64,000 nucleotides of DNA from Bradyrhizobium sp. CCBAU 53340 (GTDB lineage: Bacteria; Pseudomonadota; Alphaproteobacteria; Rhizobiales; Xanthobacteraceae). The position numbers were made by a program, and so were the translations under genes. The notes beneath the pieces are model-generated. The model was given only the letters and a program-made list of their open reading frames with translations, ran no database searches and was not told where the DNA came from. Position 1 is the stretch's first letter, and every line of letters begins with the position of its first letter. The stretch is from positions 124,001 through 188,000 of the forward strand of contig NZ_CP030055.1 of the NCBI RefSeq assembly GCF_015291645.1, given 5' to 3'. Shown in pieces: positions 44,986-54,066 of this stretch.

Positions 44986-46155
44986 ATGCCTGCTGACCGC
45001 AAATGGGTTGAGAGAAATCTCGGGTTCGATCCGATCACCACACCGCCGCCGCGCGCGACCTTCACGGTCAAGCGCATCGCGGATGCCGCCGTGAAGAAAA
45101 CCGCGAAGGTCGCCTCCGAAGATTTCCAGCGCGAGATCATCGATTTCGATTCGGAGGGCACCGAAGGCCGCGAGTTCTTGGCCTTTTCCACCTCGACCGG
45201 ACTGTCGCGCTTCACCGACATCCCCTGGCCCAAGGGGCTTGCGCCGCAGACGGGGCCCAAGCCGGGCAACGGCAAGGGCCCGCTGCCCCGCGCCGACGTA
45301 TTGGTGGTGACGTGGACCGTCGACGAAGGCCACGCGACCAGCCGCGTGCTGACGCCGGGCAAGGATTCGCACAATGACTACGTGCCCTATACGCACAATT
45401 ACGCAACCATCTCGAAGAAGATGCGCAACGGCTGCCCGGCCAAGGAGCTGAAGCGGCTCGGCGCCTTCTGGACCACGACGATCGGCAAGAAGAAGGTCGT
45501 GGTGTTCAAATCCGACTCGCACATGTCGCAGGACGGCCCACAGCTGCCGAACATCGACGTCTGGCGTCAGATCATCGCCGAGGTGCAACCGACGCTCGTC
45601 ATCACCACGGGCACGGCCGGCGGCATCGGCAAAGAGGTCGAGGTCGGCGACGTCATCGTCAGCCCGATCGTGCGCTTCGACTGCCTCTCGAAGTTCAAGA
45701 AGCAGCCGTTTGCGCAGGAGCATTTCTCCAGCAAGCCGGCCAAGACGAGCAAGTTTGCGCAGGCCAAGACGCTGTTCAAAGCCAATGCCGGGCAATTGCC
45801 GAAGGACAATGCACGGCCGCCAAAGATCTTCGTGGTCAAGCCGAGCGAGCTATCATCGTCCGTGGTGACCACCGATTTCTTCGGCTTCGACACCTCGGAC
45901 AATCACTTCAAGCTCCAAGGCCTCGGCGACGTCTCCGAGATGGGCGATGCCGTCCTCGGTCTCGTCGCGCAGGAGATGGGCGACAAGGCGCCGCGCTGGC
46001 TCGCGATCCGCAACGTTTCCGACCCGCAGATCAAGGCCGAGGGCACGCTGAAGCAGCAGGAACAGATCGCCGCCCAGATCTACAAGGGTTTTGGCCGCTG
46101 GAGCACGGTCTGTAGCGCCATCGCCTGCTGGGCAAGCATCGTGGCGGAGCCATAG
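44986..46155 (+). CDS. Nucleoside-phosphorylase-superfamily-like protein, function unknown
   Basis: 389 residues from ATG 44986 (MPADRKWVERN), with GGAG nine bases upstream; ATG 44944 is also possible. Segments recall the PNP/UDP phosphorylase and MTA/SAH nucleosidase fold: ADVLVVTWTVDEGHATSRVL, LVITTGTAGGIGKEVEVGDV followed by VSP, and EMGDAVLGLVAQEMG near the expected ribose-binding Glu-Met-Glu position (here Glu-Met-Gly). RNVSDPQI matches the terminal R/S-DxA-like motif. N-terminal 80 residues show no known domain. It may cleave a nucleoside or nucleotide; substrate unknown. Confidence 0.65.
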   Translation: MPADRKWVERNLGFDPITTPPPRATFTVKRIADAAVKKTAKVASEDFQREIIDFDSEGTEGREFLAFSTSTGLSRFTDIPWPKGLAPQTGPKPGNGKGPLPRADVLVVTWTVDEGHATSRVLTPGKDSHNDYVPYTHNYATISKKMRNGCPAKELKRLGAFWTTTIGKKKVVVFKSDSHMSQDGPQLPNIDVWRQIIAEVQPTLVITTGTAGGIGKEVEVGDVIVSPIVRFDCLSKFKKQPFAQEHFSSKPAKTSKFAQAKTLFKANAGQLPKDNARPPKIFVVKPSELSSSVVTTDFFGFDTSDNHFKLQGLGDVSEMGDAVLGLVAQEMGDKAPRWLAIRNVSDPQIKAEGTLKQQEQIAAQIYKGFGRWSTVCSAIACWASIVAEP

Positions 46156-46207
46156 ACCGCATGGCGCGCTAGGTCAGCCTCCCTTGCCGAAGCGCCCCGG
46201 GGTGTCT

Positions 46208-46235
46208 ACCTCTCGCTGGTGGTTTCGTGAGAGGT
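46208..46235 (+). promoter_or_regulatory. Hairpin masking the ribosome-binding site of the CysZ-like gene
   Basis: ACCTCTC (46208-46214) pairs with GAGAGGT (46229-46235). The 3' arm is the probable Shine-Dalgarno sequence, ending four bases before the ATG at 46240. It could lower translation unless opened. Confidence 0.4.
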
Positions 46236-46239
46236 TCCC

Positions 46240-46989
46240 ATGCTGGATGCCGCCGTGAAGGCGCTGTCGCAAATGATGTCGCCGCCAATGCGCTCGATCC
46301 TGTGGCGATCGATCGGGCTCGCGCTGGTGCTGATCGTGGTGCTGGCGATCGGGTTGCAGCGGCTGCTGAGCTGGTTTGCGACCTATGGCGAGGTCTGGCT
46401 GGAGGGCCTGCTCGGGCCGAGCTGGCATGCGTCGCTGGAAGTGGTCACCTGGATCATCTCGATTGCGGCCGGGTTCGGCGTGGTGCTCGGCAGCGTGTTC
46501 CTGATGCCCGCGATCACCTCGCTGGTGGCGAGCTTCTTCGTCGACGACGTCGCCGATATCGTCGAGCGCGAATATTATCCGGCGGAGCGGCCGGGCACCG
46601 CGTTGCCGTTCAACCAAGCGATTCTCGAAGGCATCAAGACGGCGCTCTTGACCATCCTGGTCTATCTCGCTGCCTTGCCGCTGGTGTTTCTGGCCGGTGC
46701 CGGTTTTCTCATCTTCTTCCTCGCCGCAGCCTGGCTGCTCGGCCGAGAATATTTCGAGCTTGCCGCGATGCGCTTCCGCTCGCCCGAAGATGCCAAGGCG
46801 ATGCGGCGCGACAACGCCGCGACGATCTTCACCGCCGGCCTCTTCATCGCCGCCTTCGTCTCGATCCCGGTCGTGAACCTGGCAACGCCGATCTTCGGCA
46901 TGGCCTTCATGGTGCACATGCACAAGCGGCTATCAGGACCGCGTCCAGAGCTGATCGAGCCGGCGCGACAGATGTCCCCGAGAGGATAG
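46240..46989 (+). CDS. CysZ/EI24-family membrane protein
   Basis: 249 residues with four to six hydrophobic segments: about 25-45, 68-95, 130-165 and 200-225. The conserved loop is FFVDDVADIVEREYYPAERP, and the family-typical FFLAAAWLLGREYFELAAMR follows. E. coli CysZ imports sulfate; many alphaproteobacterial members are of unproven function. It is on the plus strand, converging with nth. Confidence 0.85.
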   Translation: MLDAAVKALSQMMSPPMRSILWRSIGLALVLIVVLAIGLQRLLSWFATYGEVWLEGLLGPSWHASLEVVTWIISIAAGFGVVLGSVFLMPAITSLVASFFVDDVADIVEREYYPAERPGTALPFNQAILEGIKTALLTILVYLAALPLVFLAGAGFLIFFLAAAWLLGREYFELAAMRFRSPEDAKAMRRDNAATIFTAGLFIAAFVSIPVVNLATPIFGMAFMVHMHKRLSGPRPELIEPARQMSPRG

Positions 46990-47018
46990 AAGCCTCACCC
47001 GCCGCAGCGCGATCCTGT

Positions 47019-47789
47019 TTACACCGTCTTCTCCGGCCACCTGCAGAGATCGTTGATCAGGCAAACCTCGCAGCGCGGCTTGCGCGCGAGACAGGTATAG
47101 CGGCCGTGCAGGATCAGCCAATGATGGGCATGCAGCATGAACTCGGCCGGGATCACCTTTTCGAGTCCGAGCTCGACCTCGAGCGGCGTCTTGCCCGGCG
47201 CAAGCCCGGTGCGATTGCCAACGCGGAAGACATGTGTATCGACCGCCATGGTGTGCTCGCCGAAGGCCATGTTGAGCACGACATTGGCGGTCTTGCGGCC
47301 CGCGCCTGGCAGCGACTCGATCTCGGCGCGCGTGCGCGGCACCTCGCCGCCGAAATCGCTGAGCAGCTTGGCTGACAATGCGATCACGTTCTTGGCCTTG
47401 GTGCGATAGAGGCCGATGGTCTTGATGTAGTCGCGCAGGCGTTCTTCGCCGAGATCGAGCATTTTCTGCGGCGTGTCGGCGATCTCGAACAAGGCGCGCG
47501 TCGCCTTGTTAACGCCGGCATCGGTCGCCTGTGCCGACAGCACCACGGCGACCAGCAGCGTGAACGGATTGACGTGCTCGAGCTCGCCCTTCGGTTCGGG
47601 ATTGGCCTTGTGGAAACGGCTGAAGACCTCGCGAATTTCGGCCGGCGTCCAGGGTTTCATGGCCTTGAGCGATTTCTTCGCGGACGCCGATTTTTGAGCG
47701 GACGCCTTCGGCTTCGCGCTGGCCGTCTTTGCCTTTTTCTTCGGCACCGCCGCTTTGTGCGGGGCCGGCTTACGGGTGATTTTCGCCAT
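47019..47789 (-). CDS. nth: Endonuclease III
   Basis: 256 residues from ATG 47789 (MAKITRKPAPH); the track frame upstream of it overlaps the divergent DUF2244 gene and is spurious. A lysine/alanine-rich tail of about 40 residues precedes the core. The helix-hairpin-helix motif LPGAGRKTANVVLNM carries the catalytic Lys, the catalytic Asp is in VDTHVFRVGNR, and the 4Fe-4S cluster Cys-x6-Cys-x2-Cys-x5-Cys is CLARKPRCEVCLINDLC. It removes oxidised pyrimidines in base excision repair. Only 22 bases separate its start from the divergent DUF2244 gene. Confidence 0.96.
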   Translation of the reverse strand: MAKITRKPAPHKAAVPKKKAKTASAKPKASAQKSASAKKSLKAMKPWTPAEIREVFSRFHKANPEPKGELEHVNPFTLLVAVVLSAQATDAGVNKATRALFEIADTPQKMLDLGEERLRDYIKTIGLYRTKAKNVIALSAKLLSDFGGEVPRTRAEIESLPGAGRKTANVVLNMAFGEHTMAVDTHVFRVGNRTGLAPGKTPLEVELGLEKVIPAEFMLHAHHWLILHGRYTCLARKPRCEVCLINDLCRWPEKTV

Positions 47790-47811
47790 GATCGGGATAT
47801 ACTGAGGGACG

Positions 47812-48345
47812 ATGAGCACAGGCAACGAAATTGAGCGCAAGGATTCTGACGATCCACGCGACGTGCAGATCTTCTCCGCGCTGCTGACGCCGCACCGCTC
47901 GCTGAACCGCACCGGCTTCCTTGCCGTGATGCTGTTCCTGAGCCTCGTCAGCTTCGTCACCGGAATCGTCTTCCTGATGAAGGGCGCCTGGCCGGTGCTC
48001 GGCTTTTTCGGCCTCGACGTGCTGGTGGTCTGGTGGGCCTTCAAGGTCAATTTCCGCACCGGGCGGGCGCGGGAGGAGATCACTGTCACGACGTCGGAAT
48101 TGCGCGTGCGGCGCATCAGCCATCACGGCCAGGTCGCCGAATTGACCTTCAATCCGCTCTGGGTCCGGCTCGACATGGAGATCGACGAGGATTTTGGCAT
48201 CGAGCATCTCTATCTGATCTCGCGCGGCCACCAGATCCAGATCGCAAGGTTCCTCGGCCCGGACGAAAAGGCAAGCTTCTACAAAGGCTTGGTCGAGGCG
48301 CTGAACGCCGCCAGGCGCGGCCCGACCTACAACCCGGTGACCTGA
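47812..48345 (+). CDS. DUF2244 integral membrane protein
   Basis: 177 residues. Two adjacent transmembrane helices (about 35-57 and 62-80, LAVMLFLSLVSFVTGIVFLM and VLGFFGLDVLVVWWAFKV) follow a hydrophilic N-terminus with IFSALLTPHRSLNR, the DUF2244 signature. The C-terminal part is a soluble beta-domain (ITVTTSELRVRRISHHGQVA). The family is common in alphaproteobacteria near nth and has no known function. Its start lies 22 bases from the nth start, so the two share a very compact divergent promoter. Confidence 0.9.
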   Translation: MSTGNEIERKDSDDPRDVQIFSALLTPHRSLNRTGFLAVMLFLSLVSFVTGIVFLMKGAWPVLGFFGLDVLVVWWAFKVNFRTGRAREEITVTTSELRVRRISHHGQVAELTFNPLWVRLDMEIDEDFGIEHLYLISRGHQIQIARFLGPDEKASFYKGLVEALNAARRGPTYNPVT

Positions 48346-48399
48346 TCCCGATCGGAAATCGGGTGGTTTCGACGCCTGCCCGCGCCTACATTTCCGGTC

Positions 48400-49296
48400 A
48401 TGATGACACTCGCGATACATGACCAGCGCCTGGCCAGGCCAGGCTCACAGAACGCCGCGCTGCGCGACTATGATTCCGTGCGCCGGGCGATCGCCTTCAT
48501 CTCGGAGAATTGGCGCGCGCAACCGACCATCGAGGCGATGGCGGACGCAGCCGGCGTCACGCCGGACGAGCTGCACCATCTGTTCCGCCGCTGGGCCTCG
48601 ATCACGCCGAAGGCCTTCATGCAGGCGTTGACGCTCGACCACGCCAAAGGCCTGCTGCGGGACTCCGCCAGCATCCTCGATGCGGCGCTCGATTCAGGAC
48701 TTTCAGGTCCGGGCCGGTTGCACGATCTCTTCGTCACCCACGAAGCGATGTCGCCGGGCGAATGGAAGAATGGCGGCGCGGGGCTGACCTTGCGCTACGG
48801 CTTCCATCCCTCACCGTTCGGCACCGCCATCGTGATCGCGACCGATCGCGGCCTGTCGGGACTCGCCTTCGCCGATCCCGGCGAAGAGAAGGTCGCGCTC
48901 GCCGACATGACGCGGCGTTGGCCGAACGCGACCTATGTCGAGGATCACGAAGGCACCGCGCCGCTGGCTGCGCGCATCTTCGACACCAAGCTGTGGCGGC
49001 CGGATCAGCCGCTGCGCGTCGTCATGATCGGCACCGATTTCGAGGTGCGGGTGTGGGAGACGCTGTTGAAGATTCCGATGGGCCGCGCGGTGTCCTATTC
49101 GGACATCGCCTGCAACATCAACAGCCCGAAGGCCTCGCGTGCCGTCGGTGCAGCCGTCGGCAAGAACCCGGTCTCGTTCGTCGTGCCCTGCCACCGCGCG
49201 CTCGGCAAGAGCGGTACGCTCACCGGCTATCACTGGGGCATCACCCGCAAGCAGGCGATGCTGGGCTGGGAGGCCGGGCAGATGGGGATGCAGTAA
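48400..49296 (+). CDS. Ada-like bifunctional AraC regulator / methylated-DNA-cysteine methyltransferase
   Basis: 298 residues. An N-terminal AraC-type HTH pair (about 25-125: ADAAGVTPDELHHLFRRWAS, ILDAALDSGLSGPGRLHDLF) is joined to an O6-methylguanine-DNA methyltransferase (about 140-290) with the acceptor cysteine in VVPCHRALGKSG and VSYSDIACNINSPKASRAVG. The zinc-binding Cys4 N-domain of classical Ada is absent, so methylphosphotriester sensing is not expected. It repairs O6-alkylguanine and may regulate alkylation-repair genes. It follows DUF2244 on the same strand (54 bases). Confidence 0.93.
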   Translation: MMTLAIHDQRLARPGSQNAALRDYDSVRRAIAFISENWRAQPTIEAMADAAGVTPDELHHLFRRWASITPKAFMQALTLDHAKGLLRDSASILDAALDSGLSGPGRLHDLFVTHEAMSPGEWKNGGAGLTLRYGFHPSPFGTAIVIATDRGLSGLAFADPGEEKVALADMTRRWPNATYVEDHEGTAPLAARIFDTKLWRPDQPLRVVMIGTDFEVRVWETLLKIPMGRAVSYSDIACNINSPKASRAVGAAVGKNPVSFVVPCHRALGKSGTLTGYHWGITRKQAMLGWEAGQMGMQ

Positions 49297-49335
49297 TCGC
49301 CACGGACATCGTTGATGGACGTGATCGTCAGCCGA

Positions 49336-51294
49336 TCATGATCGCTCGGGAATAACAGGCAAGACCACGTGCGACGGGTGATCGCGATCCAGATAGATGC
49401 TGTTGCGAGCCACGCGGCGCGACAGCCCCTTGGCTTCGGGTGCGCCGGTGTTCGGATTGACGTCGAAGTGGGGAAAATTGCTCGACGAGATGTCGAGCCG
49501 GATGCGGTGTCCGCGCTTGAAGAGATTGGCGGTGGGGAAAGCCTCCACCGTCACCGCAACAGGTTCGCCCGGCCGGAGCATCTCGGGCTTCTCCCAGGAC
49601 TTGCGATAGCGCAGCCGAAGGATGCCGTCGGTCAGGTTCATGGCGAAACCCTGCAGATAATCCTCTGACGGCGGATAGACGTCGATCAGCTTGATGGTGA
49701 TGTCGGTATCGGGCTGGTCGGACGAAACCCACAGATGTGCCACGATCGGACCGGTGATTTCGATGTCCCGATCCAGCACCGGCGTCTCGAACACCAGCAC
49801 GTCGGGACGCGCGGCAAGCGGCAGATAAGGCTCGCGCGAGCCGAAGAAGCGCGGTCCTTCGGTCTGGTCAAACGCCCCGCCAACCATCACCGGCGCGCCC
49901 GACGTCACCGTGCCACCGATCGTCGGCACCGGATGCGCTGGATCGAAATCGAAGGTCAGCGGCTCGGCTGCGGCTGCAGGCAACTCCGGCGCCAGCCGGC
50001 CGTTCTCATGCAAATGATAGGGCGTGTTGCGCGCGTCCGGGATCGGCCAGTCCTTCTCGGTGCGCCAGCGGCCGCCATGATCGAGCCGGCCTGCGGCGTT
50101 GCGGCGACCGGAGCCGCCGCCCATGACGAAGATCCGCACCGGCGGTTCTTCGGCCACGCCGTTGGGCTCGCCTTTCAGCCAGGCGTCGAACCAGCGCAAC
50201 CTCAGGCTCAGATAGTCCGGCGCCAGATTGCGGTCGAGCGTGGCGCCAGGTCCGAAATCGACGTCGCCTGCATAGGTCAGCGAGCGGTCGCCATGCGTCC
50301 AGGGGCCGAGGATCAGCCTGACCGGCCCCTTCTTGCGGGCCTTGAGACCGATGTAATTCTCGGTCGCCGTGCGCGGGTAGGGATCATACCAGGCCGACAT
50401 GTGTACCATCGGCGCGTCGCTGAACTGGTCGTAATAGCCGGCGGCGTGAATGCCGATCTGCTTCCAGTAGTCGTCGAAATTGCCATGTTCCCACTGGTCG
50501 TAGACGTAATTCTCGTACTCGGGCGCGGGCGTCAGCGGAGAGTGGCCGCGCTTCCAGGGCATGCGCGCGAACCAGGCCTTGAGGTCGATCGCTTTCATTT
50601 CGGCGAGCCGGACCGGATCGTTCTGAACCCCCGGGCTGACGATTCCATTATTGAATCCCCAGGTCACCTGCTTCAGCTCGAAGGCTCCGCCCTGACGAAT
50701 CCCGCCTTGGTAGGAATTGGAAAAGCCGCCGCTATCGAGAAACATCGCGGCAATGCCTGGCGGGTTGGTGCAGCCGAGCGCGCCTTGGGTGTGGGCCGCG
50801 TAGGATAGCCCCATGGTGCCGATCTTGCCGTTGCACCATTGCTGAGCCACGATCCATTTGCAGCAATCGTAGCCGTCGTTTCCGTCGCTCAGATATTTGA
50901 CGAACTCGCCTTCGGAATCATAGCGTCCGCGGCAGTCCTGATAGATCACGACATAGCCGGTCTTTGCAAAGAATGCCGCGACCTCGGCACGCGATTTCGG
51001 CTTCGGCTCCGCGACGGACAGTTCGGATCGACTGACGATATTACGGCCGTAGGGCGTCCGCTCGAGAATGACCGGAAACGGGCCGGGGAGTGGCTTCCCG
51101 TTCAGCGCGGGACGGTAGACATCGGTCGCAAGCCTGATGCCGTCGCGCATCGGCACCATGATTTTGGCTTCGAGGATCACCTCGTAGGATTGTGCCGCCT
51201 GTCCGGCACCGGCGACCGACATCAAACCAGCGCCAATGCCGAGCTTGGCAACGTCCCGTCGGGAGAGTCCGTTGCAAGCCGAATCCTCTCCCAT
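49336..51294 (-). CDS. Tat-exported CocE/NonD-family hydrolase
   Basis: 652 residues from ATG 51294 (MGEDSACNGLSRRDVAKLGI), a twin-arginine leader; the track frame start lies further upstream within gpmA. The Xaa-Pro dipeptidyl-peptidase/CocE core has VPMRDGIRLATDVYRP, the nucleophile in IGTMGLSYAAHTQGA, and TYAGDVDFGPGATLDRN. The C-terminal jellyroll (about 420-650) contains MVGGAFDQTEGPRFFGSREP. It cleaves an ester or amide substrate, unknown here, in the periplasm. It starts 46 bases after the gpmA stop on the same strand. Confidence 0.88.
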   Translation of the reverse strand: MGEDSACNGLSRRDVAKLGIGAGLMSVAGAGQAAQSYEVILEAKIMVPMRDGIRLATDVYRPALNGKPLPGPFPVILERTPYGRNIVSRSELSVAEPKPKSRAEVAAFFAKTGYVVIYQDCRGRYDSEGEFVKYLSDGNDGYDCCKWIVAQQWCNGKIGTMGLSYAAHTQGALGCTNPPGIAAMFLDSGGFSNSYQGGIRQGGAFELKQVTWGFNNGIVSPGVQNDPVRLAEMKAIDLKAWFARMPWKRGHSPLTPAPEYENYVYDQWEHGNFDDYWKQIGIHAAGYYDQFSDAPMVHMSAWYDPYPRTATENYIGLKARKKGPVRLILGPWTHGDRSLTYAGDVDFGPGATLDRNLAPDYLSLRLRWFDAWLKGEPNGVAEEPPVRIFVMGGGSGRRNAAGRLDHGGRWRTEKDWPIPDARNTPYHLHENGRLAPELPAAAAEPLTFDFDPAHPVPTIGGTVTSGAPVMVGGAFDQTEGPRFFGSREPYLPLAARPDVLVFETPVLDRDIEITGPIVAHLWVSSDQPDTDITIKLIDVYPPSEDYLQGFAMNLTDGILRLRYRKSWEKPEMLRPGEPVAVTVEAFPTANLFKRGHRIRLDISSSNFPHFDVNPNTGAPEAKGLSRRVARNSIYLDRDHPSHVVLPVIPERS

Positions 51295-51340
51295 GGAAAC
51301 CCGCCCTTTCCGCGCCGCTCCGCGCCTGCTCCGGAAGCGA

Positions 51341-51964
51341 CTACGATGCCAGATCCAGCTTCGATGCCACCGTCGAATCCGCATTGAGGCGATAGATAAT
51401 CGGTACGCCGGTCGCGAGCTCGCGCTTCAAGATACCTTCGGGCGACAGCTTTTCCAGCACCATGATCAAAGCGCGCAGCGAGTTGCCGTGGGCCGCAACG
51501 AGCGTGCGCTTGCCATTGAGCACGCCCGGCAGGATTTCCTGCACGTAGTAGGGCAGCGCGCGCGCCAGCGTGTCCTTCAGGCTTTCGCCGCCGGGCGGCG
51601 GCACGTCGTAGGAGCGGCGCCAGACATGCACCTGCTCCTCGCCCCATTTCTTGCGGGCGTCGTCCTTGTTGAGACCGGACAGATCGCCATAGTCGCGCTC
51701 GTTCAACGCGAGGTTCTTCGAAGTCGGCAGGCCCTGCTGGCCAAGCTCGGCAAGGATCAGATCGAGCGTGTGCTGCGCGCGCGTCAAGACCGAGGTGAAG
51801 GCGACGTCGAACACGAGGCCTTGTGCCTTGAGCTTGCGGCCGGCTTCCTTGGCCTCCTTCACGCCGAGCTCGGTAAGGTCAGGGTCCTTCCAGCCGGTGA
51901 ACAGATTCTTCAGATTCCATTCGCTCTGGCCGTGCCGCACCAGCACGAGAAGACGTTCGCTCAT
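51341..51964 (-). CDS. gpmA: 2,3-bisphosphoglycerate-dependent phosphoglycerate mutase
   Basis: 207 residues from ATG 51964 ([17 protein letters not shown]). The catalytic phosphohistidine is His11 in RHG. The second histidine is in [12 protein letters not shown], and [20 protein letters not shown] completes the active site. It interconverts 3- and 2-phosphoglycerate in glycolysis and gluconeogenesis. It is slightly shorter than E. coli GpmA (250), as is usual for alphaproteobacteria. It follows dapB with a 25-base gap. Confidence 0.95.
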   Translation of the reverse strand: MSERLLVLVRHGQSEWNLKNLFTGWKDPDLTELGVKEAKEAGRKLKAQGLVFDVAFTSVLTRAQHTLDLILAELGQQGLPTSKNLALNERDYGDLSGLNKDDARKKWGEEQVHVWRRSYDVPPPGGESLKDTLARALPYYVQEILPGVLNGKRTLVAAHGNSLRALIMVLEKLSPEGILKRELATGVPIIYRLNADSTVASKLDLAS

Positions 51965-51989
51965 TGCCCAAATCCGTTGCTTGCTTGGT

Positions 51990-52808
51990 TCAGATGTCGG
52001 TGAGGCCGAGCACGTCGGCCATCGAGTAGTGTCCGGGTTTCTTGCCATGCGCCCACAGCGCCGCCTTCAGCGCGCCATGGGCGAACAGCATGCGATCCTC
52101 CGCCTGATGCGACAGCGTCAGACGTTCGAACGGACCGAGGAAGGTGACGCTGTGATCGCCGGCGACGGTCCCGCCGCGCAGCGAGGCAAAGCCGATCGCG
52201 CCCGGCTTGCGCGCGCCGGTGATGCCGTCGCGGCCACGTTCCGAATGCGCCTCGTCGAGCGGGATGTCGCGGCCAGCCGCCGCCGCCTGACCCAGCATCA
52301 GCGCGGTGCCGGAGGGCGCATCGACCTTCATGCGGTGATGGGATTCGACGATCTCGATGTCAAAGCTCTCGTCGAGCGCCTTGGCGACGCGCTTGACCAC
52401 CGCGGCCAGCAGATTGACACCCAGGCTCATATTGCCTGACTGCACCACGACCGCACGGTTGGTGACGCTCTTGATCACGGCGTTGTCCGAGGCCGAAAGC
52501 CCGGTGGTGCCGATGACATGGACGATGCCGCGCTCGGCTGCGATCGCGACATTGGCAATGGTCGCCGCCGGCACGGTGAAATCGAGGATACCGTCGGCGT
52601 CCTTCGACATCGCCCAGAGATCGGCGGACAGCTTGATGCCGTTGGCCGGCAGGCCTGCGAGCACGCCGGCATCCTTGCCGAGCAGCTCCGAGCCAGGCGC
52701 CTCCAGGGCACCGGCCAGCACTGCGCCTTTGCTGTCCGCAATTGCCCGCGTCAGCGCGCGGCCCATCCGGCCTCCGGCTCCAGCTACAATCAAGCGCATG
52801 TCTGACAT
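51990..52808 (-). CDS. dapB: 4-hydroxy-tetrahydrodipicolinate reductase
   Basis: A 272-residue NAD(P)H reductase of lysine and diaminopimelate synthesis. The Rossmann motif [14 protein letters not shown] is near the N-terminus. The DapB catalytic motif includes [16 protein letters not shown], with the substrate-binding His-His and Lys in place. The ATG at 52808 has AGAGG upstream; Met4 is an alternative. It belongs to a minus-strand series with DUF1330, pyrF and gpmA. Confidence 0.97.
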   Translation of the reverse strand: MSDMRLIVAGAGGRMGRALTRAIADSKGAVLAGALEAPGSELLGKDAGVLAGLPANGIKLSADLWAMSKDADGILDFTVPAATIANVAIAAERGIVHVIGTTGLSASDNAVIKSVTNRAVVVQSGNMSLGVNLLAAVVKRVAKALDESFDIEIVESHHRMKVDAPSGTALMLGQAAAAGRDIPLDEAHSERGRDGITGARKPGAIGFASLRGGTVAGDHSVTFLGPFERLTLSHQAEDRMLFAHGALKAALWAHGKKPGHYSMADVLGLTDI

Positions 52809-52873
52809 GATGTGATCCTCTCAAGGGCCGTTGTAGCGGCGGGATGCAGTTCCGGCAACCGAGGGGGCACAAT

Positions 52874-52951
52874 CGTCATTCCGGGGCGATGCGCAGCATC
52901 GAACCCGGAATCTCGAGATTCCGGGTTCGCCTTCGGCGCCCCGGAATGACC
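52874..52951. repeat. Inverted-repeat element, cgtcattccgggg family
   Basis: The ends cgtcattccggggcg and cgccccggaatgac pair; the central gaacccggaatctcgagatt plus ccgggttc is a perfect palindrome. It lies between dapB and the DUF1330 gene. Confidence 0.88.
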
Positions 52952-52958
52952 GCGCGTT

Positions 52959-53270
52959 TCAGCCGTCTGCCGGCTGCGGGCCGTCATAGCCCTCGATGAT
53001 GATGAGGTCGGCAATCGAGTGCGGCTGGCGCACCTTGATGTTGGCCTGGTATTCCGGCGAGTTGTAGCAGGCGATCGCGGCCTGATAGTCCGGGAATTCG
53101 ATCACGACGTTGCGGGTGCGGCTGCCGCCTTCGACGGTGGTGAACTTGCCGCCGCGGACGACGAAGCGGCCGCCCCATTTCTTGAAGATCGGACCATTGG
53201 CGACGGCATAGGGCTTGTAGCCCTCGTCATTGTTCACGTCGACGCGTCCGATCCAGTAGCCTTTGGCCAT
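52959..53270 (-). CDS. DUF1330 family protein
   Basis: 103 residues from ATG 53270, behind GGAGAA. A dimeric alpha/beta-barrel (ferredoxin-like) protein: MAKGYWIGRVDVNNDEGYKP, ANGPIFKKWGGRFVVRGGKF and VVIEFPDYQAAIACYNSPEY followed by Q. No enzymatic role is known; members are widespread in alphaproteobacteria and structurally close to monooxygenase-type dimers. It sits between pyrF and dapB on the minus strand, separated from each by a palindromic element. Confidence 0.92.
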   Translation of the reverse strand: MAKGYWIGRVDVNNDEGYKPYAVANGPIFKKWGGRFVVRGGKFTTVEGGSRTRNVVIEFPDYQAAIACYNSPEYQANIKVRQPHSIADLIIIEGYDGPQPADG

Positions 53271-53301
53271 CGTTCTTCTCCTTTGTTGTCGGTTGCTAGT
53301 T

Positions 53302-53350
53302 GAGCATGATCCGATCGGAAAACCGCTTCGCACTTTTCCGGATCATGCTC
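53302..53350. repeat. 49-bp palindromic element joined to the pyrF stop codon
   Basis: The arms gagcatgatc and gatcatgctc enclose gatcggaaaaccgc and cacttttccg. On the minus strand it begins within the TAG stop of pyrF. It is nearly identical to the element at 10331-10379, differing mainly in the loop and two arm bases. Confidence 0.88.
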
Positions 53351-54060
53351 TAGCCGAGCGCTTGCGCGATCTCGGCCTGGATGGCGTCAGCCGTCGCCTT
53401 CGGGTCCGTAGCTTCCACCACCGGCCGCCCGACGACGAGATAATCCGCCCCCGCGGCAATCGCGCGACCGGGCGTCATGATGCGCTTCTGATCGCCGGTT
53501 GCCGAGCCCGCCGGGCGAATACCTGGCGTGACCAGGCTCATCTGGTGGCCGACGATCTTGCGCAAGGCGCCGACCTCCTCGGGCGAGGATACGAGACCGT
53601 CGATGCCGAGCACCTGCGCCTGCTGCGCGCGCGCTTCGACCAGCTCGGAGACGCCGAGCCGGAAGCCTGCCGCGTGCAGATCGTCGTCGTTGTAGGAGGT
53701 CAGCACGGTGACGGCGAGGAGCTTCAGCTTCGAAGAACCGCGGCCCTCGACGGCGCCCTTCATGGTCTGCGGATAGGCATGCACGGTGAGAAAGGTCGCG
53801 CCCAGCCTGGTGATGCTCTCGACGCCTTGTGACACCGTATTGCCGATGTCATGCAGCTTGAGATCGAGAAAGACCTTCTTGCCGCTGTCGGCAAGCTTGG
53901 CAACTAGCGGCAAGCCGCCGGCATAAGCGAGGCGATAGCCGATCTTGTAAAAGGTGACGCTGTCGCCGAGCCTTGCGATCATCGCCTCCGCGGCATCAAC
54001 GCTGGGCAGATCGAGCGCAACGATCAGGCGGTCTTTCGGGGCGATTTCGGCTGGCGTCAT
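53350..54060 (-). CDS. pyrF: Orotidine 5'-phosphate decarboxylase
   Basis: A 236-residue TIM barrel. The catalytic Asp-Lys-Asp cluster is in [19 protein letters not shown] and the phosphate-binding C-terminal [12 protein letters not shown] are canonical. It makes UMP from OMP in pyrimidine synthesis. The start at 54060 lies 6 bases after the stop of the FMN reductase gene, so they are co-transcribed. The stop codon TAG is fused to a 49-bp palindromic element. Confidence 0.97.
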   Translation of the reverse strand: MTPAEIAPKDRLIVALDLPSVDAAEAMIARLGDSVTFYKIGYRLAYAGGLPLVAKLADSGKKVFLDLKLHDIGNTVSQGVESITRLGATFLTVHAYPQTMKGAVEGRGSSKLKLLAVTVLTSYNDDDLHAAGFRLGVSELVEARAQQAQVLGIDGLVSSPEEVGALRKIVGHQMSLVTPGIRPAGSATGDQKRIMTPGRAIAAGADYLVVGRPVVEATDPKATADAIQAEIAQALG

Positions 54061-54066
54061 GTCACC

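Noticed and set aside
47790..48116. N-terminal extension of the nth frame to 365 residues
   Set aside because: It lies wholly inside the divergent DUF2244 gene; the start at 47789 gives a normal endonuclease III.
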